DNA of 64,000 bases from Paralichthys olivaceus (GCF_024713975.1 NC_091100.1:18434001-18498000), one strand, 5' to 3'. Positions 14,906-39,474 are shown, numbered from the stretch's first letter. Program-made: numbers and translations. The notes: generated from the sequence alone by a model not told the origin.

Positions 14906-17445
14906 AGAATATTCAAGCATAATGTACAGATGGTGGGGGGAATGGTGTTTTAATATGGGTCCAGGACCAAAATAGAAGGTTGATTCAGCCATGGAAACTG
15001 AGCTACGTAAACCTAAATATAATCTGGAATGGATTGTTTAACTCAAGCTTCATGCAAGTTGATTTTAAAAATATAATTTAAATAAAAATGATACATACAT
15101 ATAACTACACATTACAAATGTGCAGTTCTGAGAAAATGCTTGTTATATTTTTCGCCATATGTAAGCTACTTTTGGCAGGAAAGACAAAAGTGAGCAAAAA
15201 GATATCCAGAGTTTTAAATTATGAGAGAAAAACAAGAGGTGCCTATATGAACCAAATGATCAATTAGTATCAATTATCTTCATGATGGTCGCACATTAAA
15301 ATACAGCTTTCTTATGGATGAAACTTGGTGTTTTACAAATTCTGATTGAAAGAATCCGACAATTCAACCTTTTTTGGGATCTGCTAACGTTCTCTGCTGT
15401 CACAGCTCAGGAGTTAAGGAGACGCTGGACACCTATAGCGCTATGTGTCGTGTACTGTAAATAGGCCGGTTCCATACTGTGCACTAGGAACATTCTTTGT
15501 CAATTCTCAGCACACTAGCTCTGTAATGCTCCAGGTGCTCTGTCTTCTCCTAACTTGTTCAAGAGATTACCAAATCCTCTTTACTTCATCTCCACATGAA
15601 AAAAATTAATTAATTAAAACCACGCATGTTTTCAACAGAGTTGCTGTAACATATAATACGTCTTTACAACAAAATTAGTGGGTATACGCAGGTTCTTTAA
15701 ACGTGGGTAAACCCACAAAAAACACAATTAACTCTTTCCCCATTGCCAGTAGAGGAGTTTGCCTTTCTCTTTCTACAAACGCACCGAGTCACTCTCTCAC
15801 CTCGCTGTCTTGCTAAATTAGCACAATCACCCGGGTGTCACGTTTCCAACACCGCCGATCGGAGCCGGAGCCGATAAAAACCTGTGTCGACCGCAGAGTT
15901 GTTTGACCCAGGATTAACTGCTGATTGTATCCGTTATCATTGCAGACAAAAGCCAGATGTTAGCAGGTGTAAGTGGTCTTATTGACCAGTGGAAAAGGGT
16001 CTTAAGACTGTCACATTTAGTGTGGTCCGAAAGGTGAAGGCTGGGTGCTGGGGGAGATGAACATAAACACAAGTTTCTATAGAAGACCACAGAGCCAAAG
16101 CACACTATCCAGAGCGCCACCAATGACTGGTCAAAGAGTTGTGTTGACCACCAGCCAGAAGCAGTTTGAGGTAGTCTGCCTCACATGGTCCCTTTCATTT
16201 GGAAATGACAAAGGGTCAAATGGTTGATTCCACATGCACAATCAACTTGACTAGTAGCTCTGAGCAGAGACAGCAAGTGCTTTCAAGACCAAACAGAATC
16301 ATTAACGTTAGCAAAAGCAATTCTTCTGGAAGGGGGAGAACGAACGACGGAAGACGCTAACCAAAAACTCTTTGTGTTCCCTTATGCTTAACTTTAAGTT
16401 CGCACTGCACTGTATATATACGATAAGCACGCCTCCTTAACCGTCTGATCCTGACGACTTGCGTTGATAGGATGTCTATTGAGTGATATGTTCAAACCTG
16501 AGATACCATTATGTTACACTGTTCCTCAACAGCACAGATAAAACTGAGATATTTCCTAGATGTTCCCTTCTCGTTATTCCCTCGATTGTTAGCGTGACAT
16601 GACATCATTAGAGCCACTAGAATTGAACAACATTTAAAAGTTGAGTGCTGTACATGTGCACGAAGCCCTGCTATGCTAACAATGATAAGAAGTAAAGATG
16701 GAATTACACAGAAAATGTCATTGACTTTTTTCCCCCCTTAAGTGTCATCTGAAATTTGAGCACAGGATCCATCGCTGTTTGTTTCTCTATTGGCTCATCA
16801 TGCCACAGACATACAGTAAGAGTATGTTGTCTATGATATGAGAGGGTCCATGTTTACATCAAGAAAATTAAGCCTAAACTTCAAAACGAATAGTCATTTA
16901 AGCTGACAGTGCATACGTGTGTGAGACACCTTTAAACTTACTTGCTAACAGGCTCGTCCCGCTCAAAACGGAAAGAGCGAGTGAGAAGTCGGTTTTAAAT
17001 TGCAGACTGAGACTTGAGCTTGTACAAGACTCGATTGGCTTCATGTCATGGCTTAGACTGCTGATGTCTGGATGTTGTGGTTCAGAAGTGAATAAAAGAT
17101 GAAGGAAATGATAAAAGAGAGGGAGAAACCTTGTGTAGTGGCAACTCTAATTAAGTGGGGGTCCCAACACCCATGAATCTGAAGCACACGTTCATTATAA
17201 AGGGATTCATAAATAAGACAGAATAATGAATAAAATACAACAAAAACAGCAACAGAAAAGGCAACACTGCTGGTTATCAGTCTCCTTGTTCTTTTTCCCT
17301 TCTCTATCCCATTTTCCTCTCTTTTTTGTAGCTGGTGCTTGTGATTGGACAGGAGACAGTGCTCTCTCCCCAGGTCTCCCACTTGACCAGCGTACCTGTG
17401 ACTCTCCCTACTACCTTTTTCTCTTCCTCTGTCGCTCTCTTAACT

Positions 17446-29458
<12,013 letters not shown>

Positions 29459-30193
29459 GATGACAAGTGGACAACTGGCGATCCGTGGCTTTCTCGCCGC
29501 CCCGCCGCCTCCTCCTCAAGCCGGTCTTATCTCGATCACAGGTCTGAACTGCGTTTTCTTAAATCCAGCTGCGAGCTCCTGGTCGGTGGTAGCCTGACAG
29601 CTGCCGATGCGGTGCCACGGCGGAGACGGGAGAGCTCTGCGGGCTCGGCTCGCTCCCTCCACGGTGTCACCAGCGACAGCCAACGATGTCGAGCGTAACA
29701 CCCACGGGAAGCTGTCGCTGCGGTCCCCCCGGTCGCTGGGGCTTCGCCGGACCTTCAGGCCGAGCTCCGTCACAGTTGGCCTGGACACGGTGGATCCAGT
29801 CTCCTCCTGTACCTCCTTGCAGCCCCCGCCGAGCGAGGCCCCCCCCCGGCTCCCCACCTCTCTCCCCCAGCCCCCCAAAAAAACCACCTTTGGGCGGGGG
29901 CGCGACGTTCTCAACCGAGAAGCTGCCAATATGATCGGCTTTCTGAAAGATGAAGCCTCGGCGGGGTCCGGCAGCAGCGGGAGTTGGTCCAGATCAACAT
30001 CGGCCCCTGAAGGCTCGCAGACAGGCGGGATGACGGAACTACAGCCGAGCGCACGCCCCGCCCACTCTGCCATATACGGTGGGAGGGGGTTGATTGACGG
30101 CGTGAAGCGAGGCCGCGGATTGGCTGCATCTGTGGTAGAGAACGTTCTGATTGGCCGTTTGCAAAAAAAAAAAACGGCAGCGTCCAGCCGCCC

Positions 30194-30200
30194 TATAAAA
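30194..30200 (+). promoter_or_regulatory. TATA-like box on the plus strand
   Basis: TATAAAA within CCCTATAAAAACCGAGCG, pointing away from prkaca. A divergent transcript would begin near 30225. No coding exon is recognised downstream. Confidence 0.35.
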
Positions 30201-30435
30201 ACCGAGCGAGGGGGGCGTCAGCGACTATTTTCCTCCTGACGACGTGCGCGCCCACTTTCTCCTGGTCCCTGTTCTCCATTGGCTCAGAGCGGCCGAACCG
30301 TGGGAACCTCAGTGGAGGCGAGGATTGTGATTGGCTGACAGGAATGCGCGCCCCCACCCTTCCCTAAAAAGAAGAAGAAAAAGGACCCCCCCCCTTCATC
30401 ACCGCCGCCGAGCGACTGATACACGTTTGGCTGAG

Positions 30436-30443
30436 TGACGTCA
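30436..30443. promoter_or_regulatory. Palindromic cAMP response element TGACGTCA
   Basis: A perfect full-site CRE inside the prkaca CpG island, about 1 kb upstream of the start codon. CREB family factors bind this sequence; binding here is inferred. Confidence 0.55.
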
Positions 30444-30969
30444 GCCGCGAGATATTTTTAGAAATGTTGGTCAGATTTTGAACGCACGCACGCGCGGCGC
30501 GGTCTGGCTGGCAGGGCTTCTAAACAGATAGCAGATAGGCGCGCGCGCGCGGAGGTAAGAGTGGATGTGATGCGGTGGGAAATGAATCACTCACTGGAAA
30601 TAACAAAAGACGAGTGTCTTTTTACGATCGGTGATGGATGAAGAAAAAAACATACACAGAGTCTCATATCTATATATAAACTGTATTTCTCATATATATC
30701 TGCCTTGTGTATTTATTCACTGCAATGTGGTGCCAGTGTCAGTTTGAAACAAAGTGAAATTAAACAATGCACACGAATGTGCATTAAGTCTTATCTTAGT
30801 GCCTCCTAAGTCTATGTATCTATATATATAAAGGCAAAAATAATTAAATATCAATATCTAGCAGCAGCATATTGATCATCGTATCCCATGAGTCAGGATG
30901 ATACATCCATATCATCTGCAATTACAAATTCCCCCATTGTGGGACTAATAAAGGATTATCTTGTCTTTT

Positions 30970-30974
<5 letters not shown>

Positions 30975-31022
<48 letters not shown>
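30975..31022. repeat. (TG)n microsatellite
   Basis: About 46 nt of pure TG in the prkaca-asf1b spacer. Confidence 0.97.
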
Positions 31023-31023
<1 letters not shown>

Positions 31024-31736
31024 CAACATCCTTTTCTAGACATAATCCTCATCCAGCAGTATCTCTCCCATCCTCTCCCCAAACCTGCATCACCTACAGG
31101 GGTGAGTGCAGCAGATGCCCAAGCATCATCAGGATGCTCAAAAGGCACAATTTCACATAGACCTATATCTGAATATCAATTCCAATAATAAGGATTGGAT
31201 CTTTGAAATGAAATCATCAAATACTACAAACAGCTACTACCACCTGTTTTATTACATTAAAAAAAATGTATATTTTAAGTAATTTCAGTCCATTCTCAAA
31301 AATGTTTGCACTGTCGTATTCCTGTGTTCGGTTAATTGTTTAACTTTCCTGGCAAACTACAACCTCTGTCTGTAACCAACTTGTTTTCATTGTCACACAG
31401 CCCAGAATGAAAACGTGTTTAGTTCAGAGTGATATTAAACAAAGACAAGGAGCAAATATTTACAGCCACAGGCAGTTATAAGAGGTCAGGTGATGCCACA
31501 CATGGATTCTGTCACCAAACACATATTTGAAGCATTTTTTTTTTTTTACAATCCACAGATTCCAGTGCTTTTACCTGGCATTTGTGTCTAACCAGTCACT
31601 GAGTATCATTAAACAGTGTAGACATGGGAGAAGCACACAGAGATAACAGATGTATGGATGAAGGATTTAGTCCCTCCATCTAAGAGGAGATAAAATGGGG
31701 AAGAGCAGACAGCCCCCGCCTCCCTATGGTTCTGCA

Positions 31737-31749
31737 GTTGCCTAGCAAC
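31737..31749. promoter_or_regulatory. RFX X-box-like palindrome
   Basis: GTTGCCTAGCAAC matches both half-sites of the RFX X-box consensus (GTNRCC, short spacer, RGYAAC) with a one-base spacer. It sits about 1.3 kb upstream of the prkaca CRE region and just beyond the asf1b poly(A) signal. Confidence 0.45.
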
Positions 31750-31983
31750 TTGAGGCTAGAGTGAAAATGGTGGAGTGATGCTGCTGCATTTTATGAATGA
31801 AACTGGGAAAAAGAGAGGCAGAGAGGGGGAGGGTTAGAATGGGATGATGCACACTCACACACTCTCACACACGCTAGCACAGTCTCTCTGCTGCTGAGCT
31901 TCTGTCTTAACAAGTGAGGAAGGAAAGCAGCAGTGTAAGATGTGGCAATTATAATAAAGCTGCAAAAGGTCCACAAAACCAAC

Positions 31984-31989
31984 TTTATT
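31984..31989 (-). terminator. Candidate asf1b poly(A) signal AATAAA
   Basis: TTTATT on the plus strand reads AATAAA on the minus strand, in the context TTAATAAAGTTGG. It implies an asf1b 3' UTR of about 0.87 kb (31990-32861), in which I see no coding sequence. Confidence 0.45.
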
Positions 31990-32861
31990 AATCCCATCAC
32001 TGTTATAACAAATACTGAGGCAGATTATATAGTAAGTAAAAAAAGAAAATAGGTCTTCTTATCTGGAAGAAAAAATAAGCACTTAGTAAACATTATTTAC
32101 AGTGAGCCTAAAATTTCAAAAGCAATTTGACTGCAATGTGGCCTCTGTTTCTCCTTCAGCTCCATGTTTCCTGCAGACAGACATCTTATGTAACATATTA
32201 AGAGTTGCTGTTCAAAGCAGCAGGTTTAAGTAAAGGGATGTACTCTGCACAGGCTGTCCAGCTAACTGCAGGTAAAGCTGCTCATTGCAACACACCCCTG
32301 AACATGGCCCATATTATAAAACTAAGATTTGTTTCCACCAGACGCTACTGATTTACATGAGATGACACAAATGTACAGAACAACGCATTGTTTTTCTATA
32401 AGCACCCAGAGCTACACCTATTCTGACATATATAGGGCTGCCCATAGCATGGACAGAGTGAACCAAACAGGTCAATATCAGTGTAGGAGTATGACTTGCA
32501 AGTCTCAGGGGCCATGAGGACACAACATTCCTGTTATACAATCACCACACCCTGATGACTCAAAATGTCTCTGGCTCAGCTATAACGTGATGCAAGACAG
32601 AGATATGTCAAAAAAAAATAAAAATAAAAAATAAGGCAATGCTGGTTATGAAGAGAGAGATAACTTTTGCCAGATATCCAAGATGCTATTGTGTTAAGTA
32701 ATATAAAAAAAGTGTTCCCGCTGATATGTCCATGCTCTCTCATAATGTCCACACGTCACATAGATACATCCATGGCCTCCTTGTCCAGATGTGTGTGCTT
32801 TCGATGTGGGTGAGTTACAGAAAATAAGAGCTTCATGTCCGTTACGTCAAACTGATGATTC

Positions 32862-35800
32862 TTACATGCAGTCCATGGAGTTGTCTGGCATTAGTCCAAG
32901 AGGTGGCATCTTTCCTGTTATACAGGAAGGAGGGAGCATGCCGCTGATGTTTGGAGATGGGTCCACGTTCTCGCTGTCCTCCATCTTGTCCGCCAAGCCC
33001 TCCCAGTTGATATGAAAGCGGGTGACTCGAGGATTGGAGGCTAAAATATTCCTCTGGAGCTGAGAGGATGAAAGCATCGGGTTAGGTATCGACATTAGTT
33101 TAACAATAGGTCTTAGGTTTCTGTAAACACATTTTCATCAGACCCTTTCAGACCCTACCTGTTGAGGAATTTTTGAACACCCTCACACATTACATCTGTA
33201 CACCATAAGGGGAATATTACCTGTCTAATTCCATACATACTCCCCTCTCAACCAGCAGTGCATTATAGTATCTACATTGAAGGACTTTCTTACCCAATTC
33301 AGATGTCCCAGACAGAGAGGCACCAACTCCAACTCTTTTGCGTATTACACCAGTGGCAAGATATAAGGACACAATATGATTTAGGTATGCATGCTTTAGA
33401 CTTAACTATCCAATAGGATGCGAAAAAAACCTACATGTTGCAGCGAGAGTGAAGGCAATTCTATCCTTTCATAGATGTGCTGATGGAAGGGTGACGCAAG
33501 TAGAGGAAGATATATGGGGATGCTGTGGGAGACATCTTGAGACTTGGGGGTGACAGTTGCTCATGTTACTCTGTAAGCGCTTGAATATTGTTGCACCTTC
33601 TGGTCTCCTTGATGCATCAAGTCTACATTAAAATCTTCTGCATAAGACATCAGCTGCTGCCTGAGTTCTCCTTTCACCAGCTTCTTTTTTTTAAAGTGGG
33701 ATGGGATTTTGTGTTTCTTCTTAAAGTTTAATACTGGAGACAATTTTGGCTCAATTTGATAGAGCACGATTAATTCATTGTGCCAATGATGGCATTTGGA
33801 GGCAGAGCCTGCGCACTGACGATCTGGGAAATGGGTCTGCAGAATTTAGGTCCCGCTGATACATGTGGTAGACCAATTGCGATTCAGTTTGAGCTGTGAA
33901 TCATGACATTCCATCCTGCTTTTTAAATCATCAAATGACCAATTTAAATCTAATTTACTGGAAAAATCATTTGTGTGATGGGAACTACCTAAAATGAATC
34001 CATCCTGATTAAATAATTATTCAGCAACGAGTATTTGAGGATGGAGGAGGTGGGGTTTATATCCTACACTGGAGCCAGCCACTAGGTGGCGATAAAGACA
34101 CTTGTTTTCTGTCCAAGATGTCACTGTTGAGCAGTGCAAGGTAGCAAGTAATTCTTTTCACATTCTGTAATTATTGATTGTTTAAATTAGAAATTAATTA
34201 TTTTAATCAGTTAAGTATCATGGGGCACAATGTGTCATTAGTCAAATTACTTATATTGTGTGACCAACACTACTCCTCCATAAGGTTACCTTTCTAATCA
34301 CTCTAATCTGAGAATCTAAAACTAGGGTATATGTTGCATTCGTCCTTGATACCTATAAGTATAACAGATGTTATACATATTATCAATCAATTCATTTACT
34401 GACTAATGGATCCAGGACTAATGCAATATCCTTATTCAATAGAGTAAGGTTCTGACATTGGTTAGAACCGACTGTGAATCTTTAAAACTCAAACTTCAAA
34501 TTTAAATTAGGATGGTGCAGTCTAAACATTTTAGTAACGAAGAATTTGATCAGTGGCTTAGGACAAGACCGGAAAGATAAAATGTAATACTAATGTTACA
34601 AGGAGGCATCATTATCATGGATTAATTTATCGCTTCAAAACAGTGCTAAAATGATGCACCTAAATATGGCCTGCCCCTCTACTTCTTTTAGAATAAAGAG
34701 GGAATAAAAGATAGAAATAGAAAAGAAAAATTGTTATAGTTGTTTTTGATGGTGCTTTTGCCTGCAACACCTATTTCAGAACACCAGAGGACAACAGAAG
34801 ACAATGTATAATTTAATAGACCCTTTTCATAAGCATGGCACATGTACTACACCATGTGTTTATACTTTATAATTATACAGGTCAGCCACTTTGATAATTT
34901 ACACTTCTATCTGTGATAGAACTTGGCTTATTGATTTATTCAACATTTATTTTTCAGGACAGATTAAAAATCTATTTTTCAAGGGAAAATTGGCCAAAGG
35001 AGCCAGCAGCAGCACCAATAAAAACACAAGGTTGCAGACAATTTAAAAAAGAAAGAATAATCGTGCACAGAGATCCCACATTTTGAGATTGAGATTTCAT
35101 AAGTAGGCACATTACAGACAGTGACTGACATCTGTGCGTGTGTTACCTGAGTATAGTCTGGTTTGAGAGGTGGGTTTTCTCGTAGTTCAGGGTCTGTGTA
35201 TTCATTGTTGACATAGTACCCAATACGAATAAACTCCTGTCCACGGTAGGTGCAGGTTATGAGGACCACTGTCACTCCTACAGCGTCACTTTCTGGAATC
35301 AGCCCTGTGTTAGGAGCGTCAGCCTGAGGGGACCAACATGGAAAAAAATTACATCAAGGTCGACAGTTACCCAACTATTAGTGCAGTTACAACCATATGA
35401 ATGAACCAAACCAAGGAATAAAATATATCAGGCAGAACTTTATCTCTAGCTAACAATTAACCACAGCTTACTCACCTGAAAGACAAACATGTGTCTGCCA
35501 GCTGGTACCGGGCCCACAAGAACAGAGTCTAGGACCTGGTCATATTCTTCACTCTCAGCTGAACCAACATAGATGATTTTCCACTCCAGGTCTGACAGCC
35601 ATAAAGGACAACAGTGAGAAGGCATAGCTCAGTTTAAGGAATATCACACACACAAACACGAAACATGGGTATTCTATTGTTAAATCTTTGCTCTAAGACT
35701 ACTTGTTGAATTTGACTGTCATATTAAGTAGAGACATTCTCATGCCAATTCCAGCACCTGGAATGCCTTTAATTCTGCCGAAAATTGCACTGCACTGCCA

Positions 35801-37482
35801 CTGCAAGAACTGATTTTAGAGAGGTGAAGAAGAAACCATTTCTGGCTATGTAGCATTAGACAGAGCTAGTTCAAATGTCAGCACTTTGGCAATACAGTAT
35901 TTCCGACTGGAAGTGCACCTCAAAAACTATTTAAAGGAAGAAATTGTGAATTCCAAGATATATTATTTCCTCTTTCAATTATGATTGTCAACTAGATAAT
36001 ACATTCTATGGCATTCATCCTCTGTATGCATTTGTTTTTCCAAAAGGTTTAACCTTAGCCTGGCCATACAACAAAAATAGCAATCATTTCCAGGGGTTAG
36101 CAGCATATAGCACATGAGTTGTTTTATTTTTTGATGGGCTTATAATGGATCAGTACTGCGTATCAGCCTATATGCAGAGTCCAGGTTTTGTAATCATAAG
36201 GGGAAATTTTATCAGAACATTTTTCATATTAAGTTGTATTATCTCAAAATAAAAGGTCCAAGTCTAGTTGAAATACCATCAGAGAAAATAACAATAAACA
36301 AATGAATACTTCCTCTTAGAGATCACTATGGAACCTGTTATCAGGGCATCTCTGGGCACTGTGGTTTACATTGACCTAAACTAACAATAAACAGAAATAT
36401 GTCTCAGAACACAGTGTGGATAAAAATGTGGTTTTGCTTGTCGCCCAACAGTAAAAACACCGGAGCAAGGGTTCTCTCAAATAGTCTAAATATGATCACA
36501 TCACACCCATTCTGGCATCATTGCACTGGCTACCCTTGTTGATTTTGAGAACTAATTTTATAATCAAATGACTTTTAAAAGCACTTTCCATAGCAGACGC
36601 TCTCTGCATTATGCTTCTGCTAGTAATCTTACATCTGCTAAGCAACATTCCTCTCTGTACCCAGGGACTGGAGACAGAAGGAGTCAGGGCTCCACAGCTG
36701 TGGAACAACCTCCCTCTGTCCATCAGAGGTTTAGTTATCGTCTTTGAAAAATACATCTTTATTAAATTGCTTTTAACTCTTGTAAGTTTGTTTCGTTGTT
36801 TTTATTTTCATATTGCTTTTAAATAAGCGGTTTTTTTTTTTTTTTGCTTTATTATATCCATTGTCCCTTGCATTAACTTGTTCAAACGTGTATTTGAATT
36901 AAGTGCTGTATGAATAAAGTCTGTTTTGATGATGTATCGGTGCAGTAGCTCCAGGCTGAGGGCACTTCGTGTTCAGTGTGTCCCTGGTGCCACTTGCTGT
37001 TTCCCTGTTGTCACCCGGCGGTTCGCGGCAACTCGCTCAGCTTGTCTGTTGCTACAGAAACATTACGCGCTCGACCAATCAGCTTAGCGGAAACAACTCG
37101 GAAGTACGTATCTGGGCCAATCGCTGCGAGCAGGGGGCGGGCCGCGGAGCGCAAACCCGCCAGCGCCAAAATTCAACAACTCGTCAAAAGAAACACGAGA
37201 AACGAGCGCAGAGGACCGTTCACACTGACGTCACCGCCTAACGCAGCGACGGGGCGCTCAGATCTTCACGCGGGATACCACATAAGTTAGCATTCTGCTA
37301 ACGGGTACTCAAGAGCTAGCATCACTCATACTCAGTAAACTGGTATCACACGCAGACTGAACACAACACCAACCTTCCGGCAAATCCTCCATGCACTCGA
37401 ACGTTATTTCAAACTGGAACGGGTTTCCAAACGGGCTCGGGTTGTCCAGCACAGCCACATTTAGCACCTGTACCTTGGCCAT
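32862..37482 (-). CDS. asf1b: Histone chaperone ASF1B
   Basis: Four coding exons: 37374-37482, 35476-35591, 35147-35323 and 32862-33059. They total 600 nt, giving 199 codons plus stop, in perfect phase. ASF1 carries H3-H4 dimers in the nucleus and hands them to CAF-1 and HIRA during replication-coupled and replication-independent assembly. The conserved Ig-like core starts [20 protein letters not shown] and continues through [40 protein letters not shown] and [18 protein letters not shown] to [13 protein letters not shown] at about residue 155. The C-terminal tail is variable and acidic, ending NSMDCM. I call it asf1b rather than asf1a because it sits beside prkaca and samd1, as ASF1B does in mammals; the tail alone does not settle this. 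A LINE fragment and a promoter-like CpG segment lie in intron 1. Confidence 0.95.
36485..36930 (+). mobile_element. LINE reverse transcriptase 3' fragment
   Basis: With frame breaks, the plus strand reads a degraded LINE C-terminus: a stretch resembling [13 protein letters not shown], then [15 protein letters not shown] and the start of a FKxxLKTxLF-like end. This is typical of CR1/L2/Rex-type elements. It is antisense within asf1b intron 1. Confidence 0.65.
36960..37290 (+). promoter_or_regulatory. CpG-rich promoter-like segment in asf1b intron 1
   Basis: On the plus strand, in order: CCAAT at 37075-37079, CCAAT at 37117-37121, a GC box GGGGGCGGGCC at 37133-37143, an E2F-like GCGCCAAA at 37163-37170, and a full CRE TGACGTCA at 37226-37233. 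The segment lies downstream of the asf1b start codon and is ordered like a plus-strand promoter. Confidence 0.45.
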
Positions 37483-37720
37483 GGCGGAGCTGGAGACTAG
37501 ATAGCTTAGATGCTAGGCGAACAAAGTGCTGTCTCTGCGTGCACAGGTTGTTTTGCACGCTGTCGCGTCGTCTGTCTTCAAGTGTGTGAGCTGAAGTTTA
37601 GTTCTCCTCTCTGACATCACCCGCGGCAGCTCCACTGACGGCGGAAATACGTCACTGACGCTTTCTTTTCTTCTTCGCCGTCTTTGTTTCCGCGGAACCA
37701 CCCGCTCCGTCGTGGCGTGC
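37483..37720 (-). promoter_or_regulatory. asf1b: asf1b promoter and 5' UTR
   Basis: CpG-rich DNA immediately upstream of the asf1b ATG, with ETS-like GGCGGAAAT and a TACGTCACTGACG stretch. I see no TATA box. The start site is not determined. Confidence 0.5.
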
Positions 37721-38622
37721 TACTGCCTCCTACAGTTTATTTGTTAAACAACAGGTCAAAATGATGTTTTAGTCCTGGACCGTGCGCGTCTGTTCCTCCT
37801 GTCATGTATTATCATTGTAGTCACCGAGGAATATTTTCATTTTTGACAGCTAGGCATTATTTCTAGTATCCTCAGACTCTTTTACCAGAATTATTATTAA
37901 AGAATAATCATATTTTTTAAAGTTTCTACTAAATTTCCTGATTCAAGCAATGATAGGGGTGCATTTATATTATTCACAATATTATTCATATTATTATTAT
38001 TTATATTGTTATTAATATTACTCATTTTATAACGTTATTTTATATTTTGTATTATTATTATTATTTCACCTCAAATAGACAAAAACAACATTTTCTTAGA
38101 TGAGGATCCTCTGCCTCAGCATGGAATTTAAATACAATTGGTAACCCATTGATTATCTTGATTAAGAGCCAACACACGATCAATGCAGCATTTCATCATC
38201 GCTCTGGACTTTGTTTCCTGTGGCATCACATCAACAGAGAATCCTGTAAATGTACTAATATGCAGTACCACATGCCTTCGTCCCTAGGTGCACTATGACC
38301 TCTCCAGCACACAAAACCAGCCTGCCAGACATGAGGCAGTTAGACTAATAACTAATAAATGAATAATATATTTAAAATAACTAATAATAGTAAATTATAA
38401 CTTATAGTAATTATAGTGTATGCGGAATACTATGACACATAACCTTCATATATCTTACTTTTATTATTCCACATGAATGCCTCTTATTGTAAAAATTCAC
38501 CAATTTTATTTATAAATTTGTAAATGTAGCATATATGATGATATGCAAATGTATGTGTGTGTGTATATAATATATAGTTATACTATAAATAATGTACTGC
38601 TATATACAGTATATCTAATATA

Positions 38623-38675
<53 letters not shown>

Positions 38676-39474
38676 TAGTAGGCTATATATGCATATATAT
38701 GCCAATGTTTAATATAACATTTCCATATACTAATGCATATATACAGTTAACATCCTTGTGTAATGATCCTGTGCCACTGCACTTTACTCAAGTACATTTC
38801 TCCACAAAAACTATTTTTGTACAGAAGAGCGTATATTATGTACATATTCTTTGTATTTTTATCAACTTTTTATTTGCTGCTGTAAAAAGTGAATTTCTCT
38901 GGCATGAGATCAATAAAGTATCTTATCTAAACTCTGCTTGTGGGGCAGAAGTTTTTATTTTGCCACAAGGGAGTGTTTGTGAAATCTATGTTCTCTGTGT
39001 GCAGTAATCAAGCAGATCTCATGATGTCCCTTCTTACATGGTTCGTCACAGGCACAGAGCTGAGTATTTTGGAATGAACACTCAAAATAGTGTGAGGAAG
39101 TAAGGACAGAAAACGTTTTGATTAGAGCAACCACATGTGCTTAAGATGCCATCAACACAGACTCATTGTCAACACAACAATATAATCAACTAATGTAATG
39201 TTCATTTAAATTTTGTGAGAGGCTGCTGCATCACATTTCTTATGCATTTTTATTCACAGTATTTGTTTTCTCCGGATTTTCTTGCTAAACCAATTTAGCC
39301 AATAGAATCACAGCATTTCAGTTAGAGTAACATTTTCTGTTGTTACTGCTGCAGTTATTAATTGATTCATAGTTTATGAGTTGTCTTATATTCCACATCA
39401 AAGCAGATCAAACTCAAGCAGAGTATGAGTTTGATTAAAATAAGACACAGACAAAGAGATTAAGACCATTACAT
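37721..39474. other. AT-rich spacer between asf1b and c3
   Basis: No gene recognised. It contains ATT-rich simple sequence (about 37886-38070), an (AT)n array, and unique AT-rich DNA up to the c3 poly(A) signal. Confidence 0.65.
38627..38669. repeat. (AT)n microsatellite
   Basis: About 40 nt of pure AT within a wider AT-rich segment (38540-38750). Confidence 0.95.

Larger units (their letters stand above)
13561..17445 (-). other. Probable long prkaca 3' UTR and samd1-prkaca spacer
   Basis: Nearly 4 kb with no recognisable exon on either strand. Because prkaca ends at 17446 and a minus-strand AATAAA lies at 13753-13758, much of this may be prkaca 3' UTR; that is inference, and earlier poly(A) signals may be used. 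It contains a TIR-bounded element at 14405-14905. A stretch at about 15780-16330 has a different base composition, which I could not classify. Confidence 0.4.
29459..30560 (-). promoter_or_regulatory. prkaca: prkaca CpG-island promoter and 5' UTR
   Basis: Strongly CpG-rich DNA upstream of the prkaca ATG. Four CCAAT boxes read on the minus strand (ATTGG at 30119-30123, 30150-30154, 30278-30282 and 30330-30334), in the orientation expected for this gene. A palindromic CRE and a plus-strand TATA-like sequence are listed separately. Long open frames on both strands here are an effect of GC richness. The start site is not determined. Confidence 0.65.
30561..31983. other. Spacer between prkaca promoter and asf1b 3' end
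   Basis: No gene recognised. It holds a TG array, AT-rich unique DNA and an RFX X-box-like site at 31737-31749. Confidence 0.6.

Noticed and set aside
15780-16330. A hidden exon or RNA gene in the region with differing composition
   Set aside because: No splice-bounded frame, promoter elements or recognised RNA fold could be read. It may be an unclassified repeat but I cannot support a call.
29516-30239. Overlapping long open frames on both strands (185 and 210 codons) in the prkaca CpG island
   Set aside because: They are GC-driven open frames with low-complexity Pro, Ser and Arg composition and no domain. The region is the prkaca promoter and 5' UTR.
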